A stretch of 64,000 bases of DNA from Roseiconus lacunae (GTDB lineage Bacteria > Planctomycetota > Planctomycetia > Pirellulales > Pirellulaceae), in NCBI RefSeq assembly GCF_008312935.1, contig NZ_VSZO01000053.1:496001-560000 (forward strand), given 5' to 3'. Made by a program: the position numbers and the translations under genes. The notes below the pieces were generated by a model. It did no database searches. It was not told the DNA's origin and saw only the letters and a list, made by a program, of their open reading frames with translations. Shown here piece after piece: positions 9,993 to 18,792 of this stretch. Each line of letters opens with the position of its first letter. Position 1 is the stretch's first letter.

Positions 9993-10379
9993 TCAACCCA
10001 AACCATGGCTTCCCCGTAGTTCCACCAGACCATCGGCCCACCGGCGATACAGGGCGCGTCGCTCGCTGGGATTATCAAAAACCCGCACGACCAATATCTT
10101 GTGACGGATGTCGTCTTTGACTAGTCCATAGAGCTGGTGGTAGACCGGTTCGGGATCGGGGCCATCGGTCTCTTCCGCTTGCACACGCGCCCGCGCTTCA
10201 AATCGATAAATCTGTAGCCAACCCGGGCGTTGGATCGCGACAAGACGAACATTTTGCAGTTGGACCGAGCTTCCATAATACCCATTCTTGGTCAGGTGCT
10301 TGCGAATCGCGACTTCCATTTCGCGATCCCCGGTCCAATTGTTCCACTTTTCGGCGAGGTGTTTCAGCAGGGCGAGCAT
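9993..10379 (-). CDS. conserved small hypothetical protein
   Basis: 128-aa soluble protein with no signal or membrane segment. The sequence is rich in basic and aromatic residues (KHLTKNGYYGSSVQLQNVRL, GWLQIYRFEARARV, YHQLYGLVKDD) and looks like a compact alpha/beta fold. Codon use resembles that of the neighbours, which supports a real gene. It lies just upstream of the peptidase gene on the same strand, with about 130 bp between the two, so co-transcription is possible. I do not recognise the family. Confidence 0.65.
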   Translation of the reverse strand: MLALLKHLAEKWNNWTGDREMEVAIRKHLTKNGYYGSSVQLQNVRLVAIQRPGWLQIYRFEARARVQAEETDGPDPEPVYHQLYGLVKDDIRHKILVVRVFDNPSERRALYRRWADGLVELRGSHGLG

Positions 10380-10687
10380 GAGGTGGGGATCGCAGTTGAA
10401 AAATTGACGTGGACGAACAGCAGTCCCCGCTAACGGAGCGGTACTACGTTTGATGAAACCGAAAAGCTGATGGATGCATCACACCAGGGCGATCGCCGGC
10501 GGGAGCGCTGGCAACGTACTTCGACAGTTCAACTTGCCAGCTCTTATCGGCGGGTGACCATCGGAGCAAACTTCTGGCGAAGATGAGCCTGGATCAAGTG
10601 GGCAGATGGCGCGACCGGCGAGGCTCTGACGATCAGCGAACTGGGGAGCGTTTTCCTCGGCGGAGCAAACGGCGATCCGTCGAACGA
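10380..10687. other. intergenic region, nothing recognised
   Basis: Between the small hypothetical gene and the end of amn I see no convincing gene, repeat or terminator. Open frames here lack coding character. Confidence 0.4.
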
Positions 10688-11884
10688 TCAGAAACAATCG
10701 TCAACCGTCGTATCCGGTCCTTCCAAGAGAGCTTCTTCGGGGGCACGGATGTCGCTGTTGGGCAAGCCATCAGGATATTGCGATTGAATGGATTCGATCG
10801 CCGTCATCGCGACACGCAGGTGTTGCCTTTTCGTCTCACCGTAAAACGTCTTGGCTTCACTCGGAAGTTTGGGTTGTCCGTGCAAGGGCTTGTCTGACAC
10901 GCACAACAAGGTGGCATTGGGAATTCGATAGCGAAAGCCGTTAGCGGCAACCGTGGCCGATTCCATGTCGACGGCAATCGAGCGGCTTGCCCGAAGATGA
11001 TTTTGGGTCCGGCTGACTGAGAGTTCCCAGTTTCGATCGGCGGTCGTGTAAACCGCACCAATACGGTAAGGCAGTTTTAGATCATCGAGCGTTCCTGCCA
11101 AAGCACGATTCAACAAAAAGCTGGGGGTGATCGGCACCGATGGGGGCAGAGATTCGTCAAGAATCAAGTCGGCTCGCATGTAACCGCTGGCTAACACGAA
11201 GTCACCGATTTCTTGATGATTGCGGACCCCGGCACAGTGGCCGACCATCATCATGGCATCGGGGCGCAAAACAGCGAGATGGTCTGTCAAATTCTTCGCG
11301 TTCGAAGGACCAACACCGATATTCACGATACTGATCCCGCGGTTGTCATCCGCGATATGGTGCAACGTCGGCATCTGCACGTTGGTCTCGGTCGACCCGG
11401 TGCTAGCGGGGAACGTTTCCGCAAACGCTTCCATGTGCATGTTGTAGTTCGTCAACAAGACGTAGCGTTGAAAGTCTTCAGCGAGCGTGCCGGTGTAGTG
11501 TTCCAGGCGTTTGATCGACAGTTCACTTCGCTCGGGACCAAACATGAACACTTTTTTCCGCGTCATGTCAAAATCTGACTCGTCGATCGTTTTCAAAAGT
11601 CCGGGTGAATTTAGATCGACGCGAGGACGTGATTTCTCGATCGCGATTTTCGCGCCCCGTCGAGCCAGTTTCAGAAGTTCACGACGGAGGTACCAACGAT
11701 ACGCCTTAGGGCGAGCAATCTTTCCTGAGATTTCTGGGTTGTGTTTCGACCAATGGCGATGAACGGTAACGCGAAGATAATGGCCGTTTGCATAGACGGC
11801 TTCCATAAACTCGCAGGCCGTTTTGATCTGCTCGCAAAGATCGTTTTCGTCAGTGCTTGATTGAATCTCGAATTTGTCGTCCAT
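10688..11884 (-). CDS. amn: AMP nucleosidase
   Basis: 398-aa cytoplasmic enzyme that cleaves AMP to adenine and ribose 5-phosphate. The N-terminal domain (about 1-160) matches the AMP nucleosidase regulatory region (YANGHYLRVTVHRHW...R.KAYR.YLR.EL). The catalytic domain has the diagnostic run HHIADDNRGISIVNIGVGPS, then SNAKNLTDHLAVLRPDA, MMVGHCAGVRNHQEIGDFVLA and, near the end, AVDMESATVAANGFRY with the purine-binding E and the phosphorylase-family fold. Length is somewhat below that of E. coli Amn. It is likely monocistronic and serves adenylate pool control. Confidence 0.92.
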   Translation of the reverse strand: MDDKFEIQSSTDENDLCEQIKTACEFMEAVYANGHYLRVTVHRHWSKHNPEISGKIARPKAYRWYLRRELLKLARRGAKIAIEKSRPRVDLNSPGLLKTIDESDFDMTRKKVFMFGPERSELSIKRLEHYTGTLAEDFQRYVLLTNYNMHMEAFAETFPASTGSTETNVQMPTLHHIADDNRGISIVNIGVGPSNAKNLTDHLAVLRPDAMMMVGHCAGVRNHQEIGDFVLASGYMRADLILDESLPPSVPITPSFLLNRALAGTLDDLKLPYRIGAVYTTADRNWELSVSRTQNHLRASRSIAVDMESATVAANGFRYRIPNATLLCVSDKPLHGQPKLPSEAKTFYGETKRQHLRVAMTAIESIQSQYPDGLPNSDIRAPEEALLEGPDTTVDDCF

Positions 11885-12042
11885 CGGTTTCTCTCACTCC
11901 ACATGTCGATCACGGCAGTCACGGGCGGCCGGGCAGCCAGCCTGATCAAATCGCCTCTCATGATCGGTGAAGCAGCGGCCTATTGGAACCCGGCGACAAC
12001 CTGTTCTGCTATGTCGACGGGAACGAGAGTCATTGGTGTTTT

Positions 12043-12070
12043 GGGGACCGGTGGCTAACGCCTTGCCGTT
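12043..12070. repeat. possible half copy of the dispersed repeat
   Basis: ACCGGTGGCTAACGCCTTGC resembles one arm of the dispersed repeat (AACCGTGGCTAACGCC...). No matching inverted arm was found. It lies just past the end of the permease gene. Confidence 0.3.
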
Positions 12071-12079
12071 CAGGCATGG

Positions 12080-13000
12080 TCACCGGCGGCGGTTGTAGAG
12101 AAAGATGGCAACACCAGCCCAGACGAATGCGAAGCCGACTAGACGTTGTAGGCTGACTGATTCGCCGAAGTAAAACACACCGACGATGAACTGCAATGTA
12201 GGACCGACGTACTGCAGGACTCCGATGATCGAAAGCGGTGTCCGGCGGGTCGCTGCGGAGAATAAAGCCAGCGGGACCAACGTCATCAGACCACCCAAGA
12301 TCAACATCCCGTCAACGCTCCAGTGTTGGGTCGCAAACGTGGCTTGGCCGCTGCTTTGTAGATAGCCAAGATAGGCAAGTGTTGGAATGATCAATACGGT
12401 TGTCTCGAGTAACAGCCCGTACATCGCATCCAATTTGGCTTTCTTCTTTAGCATCGCATAGCCGGCGAACGAGGACGCCATGAACAACGATACCCAAGGG
12501 ATTTCTCCCGTACCGATCGCCATGATCACGACGCCAACGGTCGCGAGACCAATCGCGACCCACCGAGAACGTCGCAGAGATTCCCCAAAGACAATCACGC
12601 CGAGAAGGACATTGAACAGCGGATTGATGTAGTAACCGAGCGACGATAAAAGGACTTGATCATTGGTCACCGCATACAAAAACGCTAGCCAGTTGATCGC
12701 GATCAACACGGCCGAGGCGGCGTAGAGCGCCCAGGTTCGCCACTGAAAAATGGTCCGAAGTAACTCGCGCCGCGCGTTTTGCGGTGTCGAGTAAAATCGC
12801 GTCACCGCAATGATCACCGAAAACACGAATGCCCAAGCGATACGATGGCAGACCAACTCGACCGCGGGCATCTTGCCCAGAAAGCTCCAGAAGATTGGAA
12901 ATAATCCCCAGATCGTGTTGGCCGTGATTGCGAACGCGAATCCAATTTGTGTCGGATTGAGTCCGTATTCTCCCCGGCAGGAGGGGGCGGCAGTGGTCAA
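12080..13000 (-). CDS. rarD: RarD-type EamA/DMT family permease
   Basis: Integral membrane protein with ten predicted hydrophobic segments (two EamA repeats). The N-terminal run FAFAITANTIWGLFPIFWS and ELVCHRIAWAFVF match the RarD branch, whose members are about 300 aa. The substrate is unknown. The start is uncertain: the frame stays open upstream to an ATG at 13177, but residues before LNPTQIGFAF do not look like protein. The TTG at 13000 gives 306 aa, the family length, and leaves a normal divergent promoter space to the operon at 13200. ATG 13138 or 13177 remain possible. The last two hydrophobic helices end at YNRRR. Confidence 0.82.
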   Translation of the reverse strand: MTTAAPSCRGEYGLNPTQIGFAFAITANTIWGLFPIFWSFLGKMPAVELVCHRIAWAFVFSVIIAVTRFYSTPQNARRELLRTIFQWRTWALYAASAVLIAINWLAFLYAVTNDQVLLSSLGYYINPLFNVLLGVIVFGESLRRSRWVAIGLATVGVVIMAIGTGEIPWVSLFMASSFAGYAMLKKKAKLDAMYGLLLETTVLIIPTLAYLGYLQSSGQATFATQHWSVDGMLILGGLMTLVPLALFSAATRRTPLSIIGVLQYVGPTLQFIVGVFYFGESVSLQRLVGFAFVWAGVAIFLYNRRR

Positions 13001-13199
13001 GTTGGACAAAAGAATGCCTAGCGGATTTTTGCGTACAATGGGACAGGTGAATTGGGAAAGACTGAACCGTTGAGATGTCCTTTCGCCGCTGAGAATCGCC
13101 AGTTCGAGTCGCGGCACCTGAACGTTCAACAGAATCATTTTCCCAAGGCAACTTCGCCTCGGACACACGGCTTTCAAACTCGGTCGCTATTTTTCGCCA

Positions 13200-14108
13200 A
13201 TGCGAATCCTGGACTTTGTCAAACCGAAAGAACTTTCGCGAGTGGCACGCTTACAAATGCTCGCCCGCGAAGTCGTCGAAGGTTATTGCACTGGCAGACA
13301 CCGTTCACCCCACAAAGGGTTCAGTGTCGAATTCAAAGAGCATCGACAATACGTCCAAGGTGACGAATTAAAGAACATCGACTGGAAGGTCTACGGCAAA
13401 AGCGATCGTCTATACATTCGTCAGTACGAAGAAGAAACCAATCTCCGCTGCACTATCTTGGTCGACCAAAGTGGTTCGATGGAATACGGTGGAAAGCGTA
13501 GTGTTGATGGATTAACCAAACGGGAGTATGTGGTCCGTCTATCCGCCGCTATCGCCTACTTTCTACTCGGCCAACAAGATCCCGTCGGCCTGATTACGTT
13601 CGACCACGACGTTCGCCAACAAGTACCACTGCGCAGTCGCCCGTCACATCTTCGCGCGATATTAACGGGCTTGTTGGCCAACCATGACCGGCGGGAAACG
13701 GATCTTGGTGCGGTATTCCGCAAAGTCATTTCGAAAATCGGTCGCCGAAGCCTAGTCGTGGTTCTGTCTGACTCGATGGGAGATTTGGAATCGCTCTCAC
13801 GCTCACTGGCACAACTACGTGCCAGTCGGCATGAGGTGATTTTCTTTCAAATCTTGGATCCCGATGAACGCGACTTTCCCTTTAGCGGTCGTATCCAGTT
13901 CAAAGATCTCGAACAGGTGGCCCCGGAGCAAACCGTCGACGCGGGAGTCTTAGCGGAAGCTTATCGCGAGAAATTGGCCGAACACAACGCGCTATTGAAA
14001 GAGGCATGCCGTCGAAGTCGTGTTGATCTGGTGCAGGTGACGACGGATGAGCCCTTTGTCGACGTCCTTCATCAGTACGTTTCCGCCCGTCGGAGGCTAA
14101 CACGATGA
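13200..14108 (+). CDS. DUF58 domain protein (first gene of VWA operon)
   Basis: 302-aa cytoplasmic protein of the DUF58 family, with the signature Y.QGDELKNIDW..YG..D.L.IRQYEEE (about 51-79) running into a VWA-like fold with MIDAS residues D89-x-S91-x-S93. DUF58 proteins usually work with a MoxR AAA ATPase and BatA-like membrane proteins in envelope stress or protein-maturation systems. No moxR is present next to it here; the upstream neighbour is a divergent permease. Its stop overlaps the next start by 4 bp (ATGA), which implies translational coupling. Confidence 0.92.
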   Translation: MRILDFVKPKELSRVARLQMLAREVVEGYCTGRHRSPHKGFSVEFKEHRQYVQGDELKNIDWKVYGKSDRLYIRQYEEETNLRCTILVDQSGSMEYGGKRSVDGLTKREYVVRLSAAIAYFLLGQQDPVGLITFDHDVRQQVPLRSRPSHLRAILTGLLANHDRRETDLGAVFRKVISKIGRRSLVVVLSDSMGDLESLSRSLAQLRASRHEVIFFQILDPDERDFPFSGRIQFKDLEQVAPEQTVDAGVLAEAYREKLAEHNALLKEACRRSRVDLVQVTTDEPFVDVLHQYVSARRRLTR

Positions 14109-16405
14109 ATCTACTTAACGGCGTCCTTGCACTGGGGGCGTTTGCTTTCTCGATTCCTTTGGTGATCCATTTGTTCTTTCGCAGTCGCTTTACCAGCGTT
14201 GATTGGGGAGCAATGCACCTGTTGCAGAACGTGATCCGAGTCAATCGACGCCGCATGCAAGTGACGAACTTATTGCTATTGTTGCTACGGTGCTTGATTC
14301 CCGTCGCATTAGCATTTTGTTTGGCGCGTCCGGTTTGGACTGGATTGCGTGCGTTGGCCGGTGACGCGCCCAAGACGCTAGTGATCGCACTTGACGATTC
14401 GCGAAGCCTGTCGGTGACACCACCGGGAGACGTGGCACTGATTGAGACCGCAAAGGAAGAGCTTCGAGAGATCTTGGCGGGCCTTTCACGCCGCGACGAA
14501 GTCATGCTCGTTCGGTCATCTCGGATCGGGGCGATCGCTTCAAAGATGGGAGTGTCCGAGGCAATTGCCAAACTTCGCCGCGTCGACGCGACTGGCAGTC
14601 CGGTGACGATCGGACAGTTAATGGATGCCGCGATGGTTGCTTCCCAAGACGCTTCGCATCCTCGCCGACAAATCCTGGTCGTCAGCGATTTCCAAGAAGT
14701 GACGATGGGGGTGTCGACTTTGGAAACAGCACAGCGGGTTGCCGCCGAGGTCGCTACGGCCAAACAAGCCGGTGTGGAAACGATCTTCGATTTTCTGAAC
14801 GTTCAGCCTGATTGGGAGGAATTGCACAACGTCTCCGTCGACGCCGTGACAGTCGAATCGCCGGTCGTCGTTTCCCAGCGAACGGGCGTTTATTCGGTCA
14901 CAGTTCGAAACGCCGGCGAAACTCCTGCCAATGACGTCCGCCTGGTTTGGGCCATCGACGGCCGACCGCTGGATCCGCGAAGCATTTCGATCGACGCGAA
15001 GAGTTCGGTGACCAATCGGTTAACGCAAACGATCGATGAGCCAGGGGTTCACCAAATCACGGCGATGATCGATCGGGCAGACATGATGGTCGACGACAAT
15101 CGGCGCAGTACGCTTGTCAACGTCATGCCAAAAGTCAACGTGCTATTGATCGACGGACAGCCGAGTCGCAATCCGCTCGGTGGGGCGGCCGATTATCTGG
15201 CAATCGCGTTGAGCCCCTTTTCTTTTGGCGGTGACGATCGTCCCGATCCCATCAAGTCGACGGTCGTCCCGCTGCGACGGCTGAACGCTGATTTGTTGCG
15301 AGAGGATCCTCAAGTCGTCGTCTTGGCCAATGTGGACCGCGTTCCCGATGGGATCCAAGGCGAATTGGTGAGATTTGTTCATCGCGGTGGGGGATTGGTG
15401 ATCTTTGACGGACCCAACGTACGCCCCGAGACATACAACTTGACGTGGACGACTGGTGCCACAACAGATGGGGAAACGTCGAGTCGTTTGAAGCTCGTGT
15501 TTCCGGCCGAATTGGGGGAGGTCGTTGGAGCTTCCGGGACCGAGGAACGAGACATCGATCCCCAATCCGGCGAGGTCTTTGCGATCGACCGACCGAACGC
15601 TCAGTATGAACCGTGGAAGTTTTTGGTCGGTGACAACGATCCGTTTTCTGAGGTTTCGGTCACAAAGTATCGAGAACTGAAGTTGACGCCTCCCGGCGGA
15701 GAAAGCGTCCGTGACCAACGCGTGCTCTTACAAACGACCGAAGGCGACCCGATTGCGATCTCGCAATCAATCGGAGAAGGTTCGGTCGTTCAGTTTGCCA
15801 TCTCGGGGAACGATCGCTGGACGAACTGGCCGCTACGACCGATTTTTTTGCCTATGATCGGTCAGATGGTCCTTGACCTTGCCGGCCAAGAAAATGAATT
15901 CACCGTTTCGGTCGGCCAGCCAATCGTGGTCTCACAGGAACAATTTGATCGGACGTGGCGATCGGACACACCGACGCGGTGGAATTGGGTTGCCGAAACG
16001 CCCGCCGGTGAGATCAATTTGCCAAGACTCTCTGCCGGCGAACCGGTCAGGATTACCGAAACTTACGAGGCCGGCTTGTATTCGATTACCCGAACGTCGA
16101 ATACGCAGCCCTCGGAAGAATCGAAGCAAGAAGACTTGAAGCAAACGATCATGCGGCTTGCCGAAGTCGATGCCTCAGAATCAATACTTAACGGCGCCGG
16201 CGGACAACAGTTCGATCGGTTGCGCGAGACGCTTCAAGCGGGCGCCTTCGAAACGGCAGGGGAGCTGAGTACGGCGGATCGCTCGCGTTCATTCGGTCGC
16301 GAAGTATGGCGCTGGCTGTGGTTGTTAGTCGTGATCGGCCTGGTCGCTGAATTATGGGTTCAGCAGAATATCTTGGCGAAGTCACGTGGCGACGGAGGCC
16401 TCTGA
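14105..16405 (+). CDS. BatA/VWA membrane protein
   Basis: 766-aa inner-membrane protein. The N-terminus is the BatA domain (GVLALGAFAFSIPLVIHLFF and a second helix near 56-74). A VWA domain with MIDAS D97-x-S99-x-S101 follows. The middle has CARDB/CAPE-like extracellular segments (TGVYSVTVRNAGETPANDVRL) and a class-I amidotransferase-like fold (VNVLLIDGQPS, LVRFVHRGGGLVIFDG). A C-terminal helix (WLWLLVVIGLVAELWV) re-enters the membrane. This architecture is common in planctomycetes. It overlaps both neighbours (4 bp upstream, 1 bp downstream), so the operon is tightly coupled. Confidence 0.9.
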   Translation: MNLLNGVLALGAFAFSIPLVIHLFFRSRFTSVDWGAMHLLQNVIRVNRRRMQVTNLLLLLLRCLIPVALAFCLARPVWTGLRALAGDAPKTLVIALDDSRSLSVTPPGDVALIETAKEELREILAGLSRRDEVMLVRSSRIGAIASKMGVSEAIAKLRRVDATGSPVTIGQLMDAAMVASQDASHPRRQILVVSDFQEVTMGVSTLETAQRVAAEVATAKQAGVETIFDFLNVQPDWEELHNVSVDAVTVESPVVVSQRTGVYSVTVRNAGETPANDVRLVWAIDGRPLDPRSISIDAKSSVTNRLTQTIDEPGVHQITAMIDRADMMVDDNRRSTLVNVMPKVNVLLIDGQPSRNPLGGAADYLAIALSPFSFGGDDRPDPIKSTVVPLRRLNADLLREDPQVVVLANVDRVPDGIQGELVRFVHRGGGLVIFDGPNVRPETYNLTWTTGATTDGETSSRLKLVFPAELGEVVGASGTEERDIDPQSGEVFAIDRPNAQYEPWKFLVGDNDPFSEVSVTKYRELKLTPPGGESVRDQRVLLQTTEGDPIAISQSIGEGSVVQFAISGNDRWTNWPLRPIFLPMIGQMVLDLAGQENEFTVSVGQPIVVSQEQFDRTWRSDTPTRWNWVAETPAGEINLPRLSAGEPVRITETYEAGLYSITRTSNTQPSEESKQEDLKQTIMRLAEVDASESILNGAGGQQFDRLRETLQAGAFETAGELSTADRSRSFGREVWRWLWLLVVIGLVAELWVQQNILAKSRGDGGL

Positions 16406-18771
16406 TGAGCCATATTCCAATCGCAAGCATTCGATTCGCCGGCGACTTATCACTTTGGACGGTTTTGCCGATCCTAGTGGTCGCGATTCTGATTGTTTTG
16501 TTTTTGTATCAGCGCGAAACCAAAACGTTGGCGTCGCCGTATGCCTGGTTGCTGCCCGCCCTACGTGCGACTTCCGTTGCGCTGGTCGTTCTAATTTTAG
16601 CTGGCCCCGTTTGGCACCGGCGGCAAGTGATCGGAACATTGGGCCGCGTGGTCTTTGCCATCGACACGTCACGTAGTATGGCGCTTAGCGATAGTCATTC
16701 TCCGGACGGCCGGGCCAACCGACTGCAGCGTGCCAGTCAGCTTCTCACGGGGACGGCAAGCGAACCAGGTTGGCTTGAACAAATTCGGCAAACCCATGTC
16801 GTGGATGTAATCGCATTTGACGAAGGCCAGGCAACGCCAGTTTGGTCAAGCGATTCGGATAAACCGTTGCCCAATTCATTGGATCTGGTCCCTGAAGGTC
16901 AAGCGACCGACCTATCGAGTCCGCTGGCGGCAGTTCTGGCTTCAATCAATTTGGATGCCGGTGATACCGATGAGGGGCTCGAATCGGTTGACTCCGTACG
17001 GCGGTCGGCAATCGTCCTCATGACCGACGGCCAGGATAACGCCACGGGGGTGCAGAACCGTTCGGCACGATCGCTCGCCAAGCAGCTTTCTGTCGGCGGT
17101 ACCAACGTCGTAACGATGGGCCTTGGGACGGTCGACGAGCCGCCCGATGTTGGAATCGTCGAAGTCCGTCGTCCGGAAACGGTTGCCCGCGAAGGACGAT
17201 TGGCAGGCGAGATCGTGATGAAGCAATTTGGTGAGGGTACCGCACCGGTTTCACTTCGAATTCGATCGCAAGGCCAAACCGTTTGGGAAAGGCAGTTGGC
17301 GGCTCAGGAAAACGGTATCCGATCGGTTCCTTTTGAAATCGACGTCCAAGAAATCGTCGACCGATTGCGTAGCTCGGGCCCGCGAGGCATCGATCGCACC
17401 AACGAAGTCCTGCGATTGACGGCGACCGTTGAAACATCGCGCGATGACTATACCGACAAAAACAACGCCGTTGAGTTTCGCGTGGCCGCGTCGACGCGAG
17501 ATCGTCGGTTGTTGATCGTCGACGGTTCGAGTCGTTGGGAAACGCGTTACTTGAAGAACCTGTTCGTCCGAGATCCGGCTTGGAACGCCGACGTGGTCGT
17601 GTTCGGCCCCGGAACTGAAAACGCGGCGTTACCGCGGGGGAACGCAGACGGCCAATTCCCTTCGACAGACGCCGAGATGTCTGCGTACGACGCCGTCATC
17701 GTTGGGGAAATCGATCCTTCATTGATGGCGATGGACGATCGTGGCCGGCTGATGCGGTTTGTGGCTGGCGGCGGTGGCTTGATCGTGATCGACGGACGGT
17801 TTGGAAAGCTGCGCGGCTTAACCCAGACCGAGTTCGGTGAGCTGATGCCGATCCGATATTCGAGTGCGACCGCACTTAGACAGCCACTTGGGATTCGTCC
17901 GACAACACTGGGAATCGAACAACCGGCGCTAGCTCTGATTGATTCGTCGGCCGCGCTGAAGCAGTTTTGGACGCAGCTTCCCGCACCGTCCTGGGCGGCT
18001 AACGTCGAATTGGCCGAGGGAGCAGAGGGCTGGGCGTCGGCGATCGTCGGTGGTGCTCAGTCGACGCCTTGGCTTGCGACCCGAATGTATGGCTCCGGAC
18101 GCGTGTTCTATCTCGCTTCCGATCAGACATGGCGGTGGCGTTATAAGGTCGCAGATCGCTTTCACGCAAAGTTCTGGAACCAGCTGGTCATCGCGGCGAT
18201 GGAGCCGCCGTATTCGGCGAGTGACCAGTTTGTCGCTTTAGGAACGGACAAAATTGAATACGAAAGCGGATCCGCCGTTGAAGTACGCACACGGCTGCGC
18301 GATGGCCGCGGCAATCCAGTCGCCGATGCTACCGTTGAAGCGATGGTGATGCGAAACGGCATCGTGATCGCATCGGTTCCAATGACGATCGACCAACCAC
18401 AACGGGGCACCTATCGAGGAAGCATTCTTGCGTTGCCGCCCGGTGAGTACTCGGTTCGAATTCGCGCCAGTGGTTTCGATGAGACCGCATTATTGGCGTC
18501 AACGCCCTTCTGGATCAATGAAAATCAAACGGGCGAGCTGCGGAGAATGAGTTTGAACCAAAACACACTGCAAGAAATCGCTTCCGCCGGACAAGGCGAG
18601 TACTTTCACGAATCGGATGCGAGCGGAGTTTTAGGTCTGCTCAAACCGATGTCCAGCGGAACCGTGATCGAAACGGATACGGTTTTGTGGCAGTCGTACT
18701 TTTGGTTTTGTCCCATCATCACGCTGCTGGGAATCGAATGGTGGTGCCGCAAGCGTGCGGGCTTGGTGTAA
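16405..18771 (+). CDS. VWA / amidotransferase-like membrane protein
   Basis: 788-aa membrane protein. The ATG at 16405 overlaps the preceding TGA (TGATG) and is preceded by GGAGG, so it is preferred over the in-frame start at 16354. Two helices near 19-35 and 53-67 precede a VWA domain (V-F-A-I-D87-T-S89-R-S91). Later segments include a glutamine-amidotransferase-like fold (LLIVDGSSRWETRYLK, LMRFVAGGGGLIVIDG) and a final helix (YFWFCPIITLLGIEWW). It is a paralogue of the upstream BatA/VWA protein, probably from an old duplication. The two may form a heteromeric envelope complex. Confidence 0.88.
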   Translation: MSHIPIASIRFAGDLSLWTVLPILVVAILIVLFLYQRETKTLASPYAWLLPALRATSVALVVLILAGPVWHRRQVIGTLGRVVFAIDTSRSMALSDSHSPDGRANRLQRASQLLTGTASEPGWLEQIRQTHVVDVIAFDEGQATPVWSSDSDKPLPNSLDLVPEGQATDLSSPLAAVLASINLDAGDTDEGLESVDSVRRSAIVLMTDGQDNATGVQNRSARSLAKQLSVGGTNVVTMGLGTVDEPPDVGIVEVRRPETVAREGRLAGEIVMKQFGEGTAPVSLRIRSQGQTVWERQLAAQENGIRSVPFEIDVQEIVDRLRSSGPRGIDRTNEVLRLTATVETSRDDYTDKNNAVEFRVAASTRDRRLLIVDGSSRWETRYLKNLFVRDPAWNADVVVFGPGTENAALPRGNADGQFPSTDAEMSAYDAVIVGEIDPSLMAMDDRGRLMRFVAGGGGLIVIDGRFGKLRGLTQTEFGELMPIRYSSATALRQPLGIRPTTLGIEQPALALIDSSAALKQFWTQLPAPSWAANVELAEGAEGWASAIVGGAQSTPWLATRMYGSGRVFYLASDQTWRWRYKVADRFHAKFWNQLVIAAMEPPYSASDQFVALGTDKIEYESGSAVEVRTRLRDGRGNPVADATVEAMVMRNGIVIASVPMTIDQPQRGTYRGSILALPPGEYSVRIRASGFDETALLASTPFWINENQTGELRRMSLNQNTLQEIASAGQGEYFHESDASGVLGLLKPMSSGTVIETDTVLWQSYFWFCPIITLLGIEWWCRKRAGLV

Positions 18772-18792
18772 CCGGACAATCAGGGATCAATC

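Noticed and set aside
13900-14763. 287-codon open frame on the minus strand across DUF58/BatA
   Set aside because: It lies opposite two well-supported coupled genes and has no protein-like motifs.
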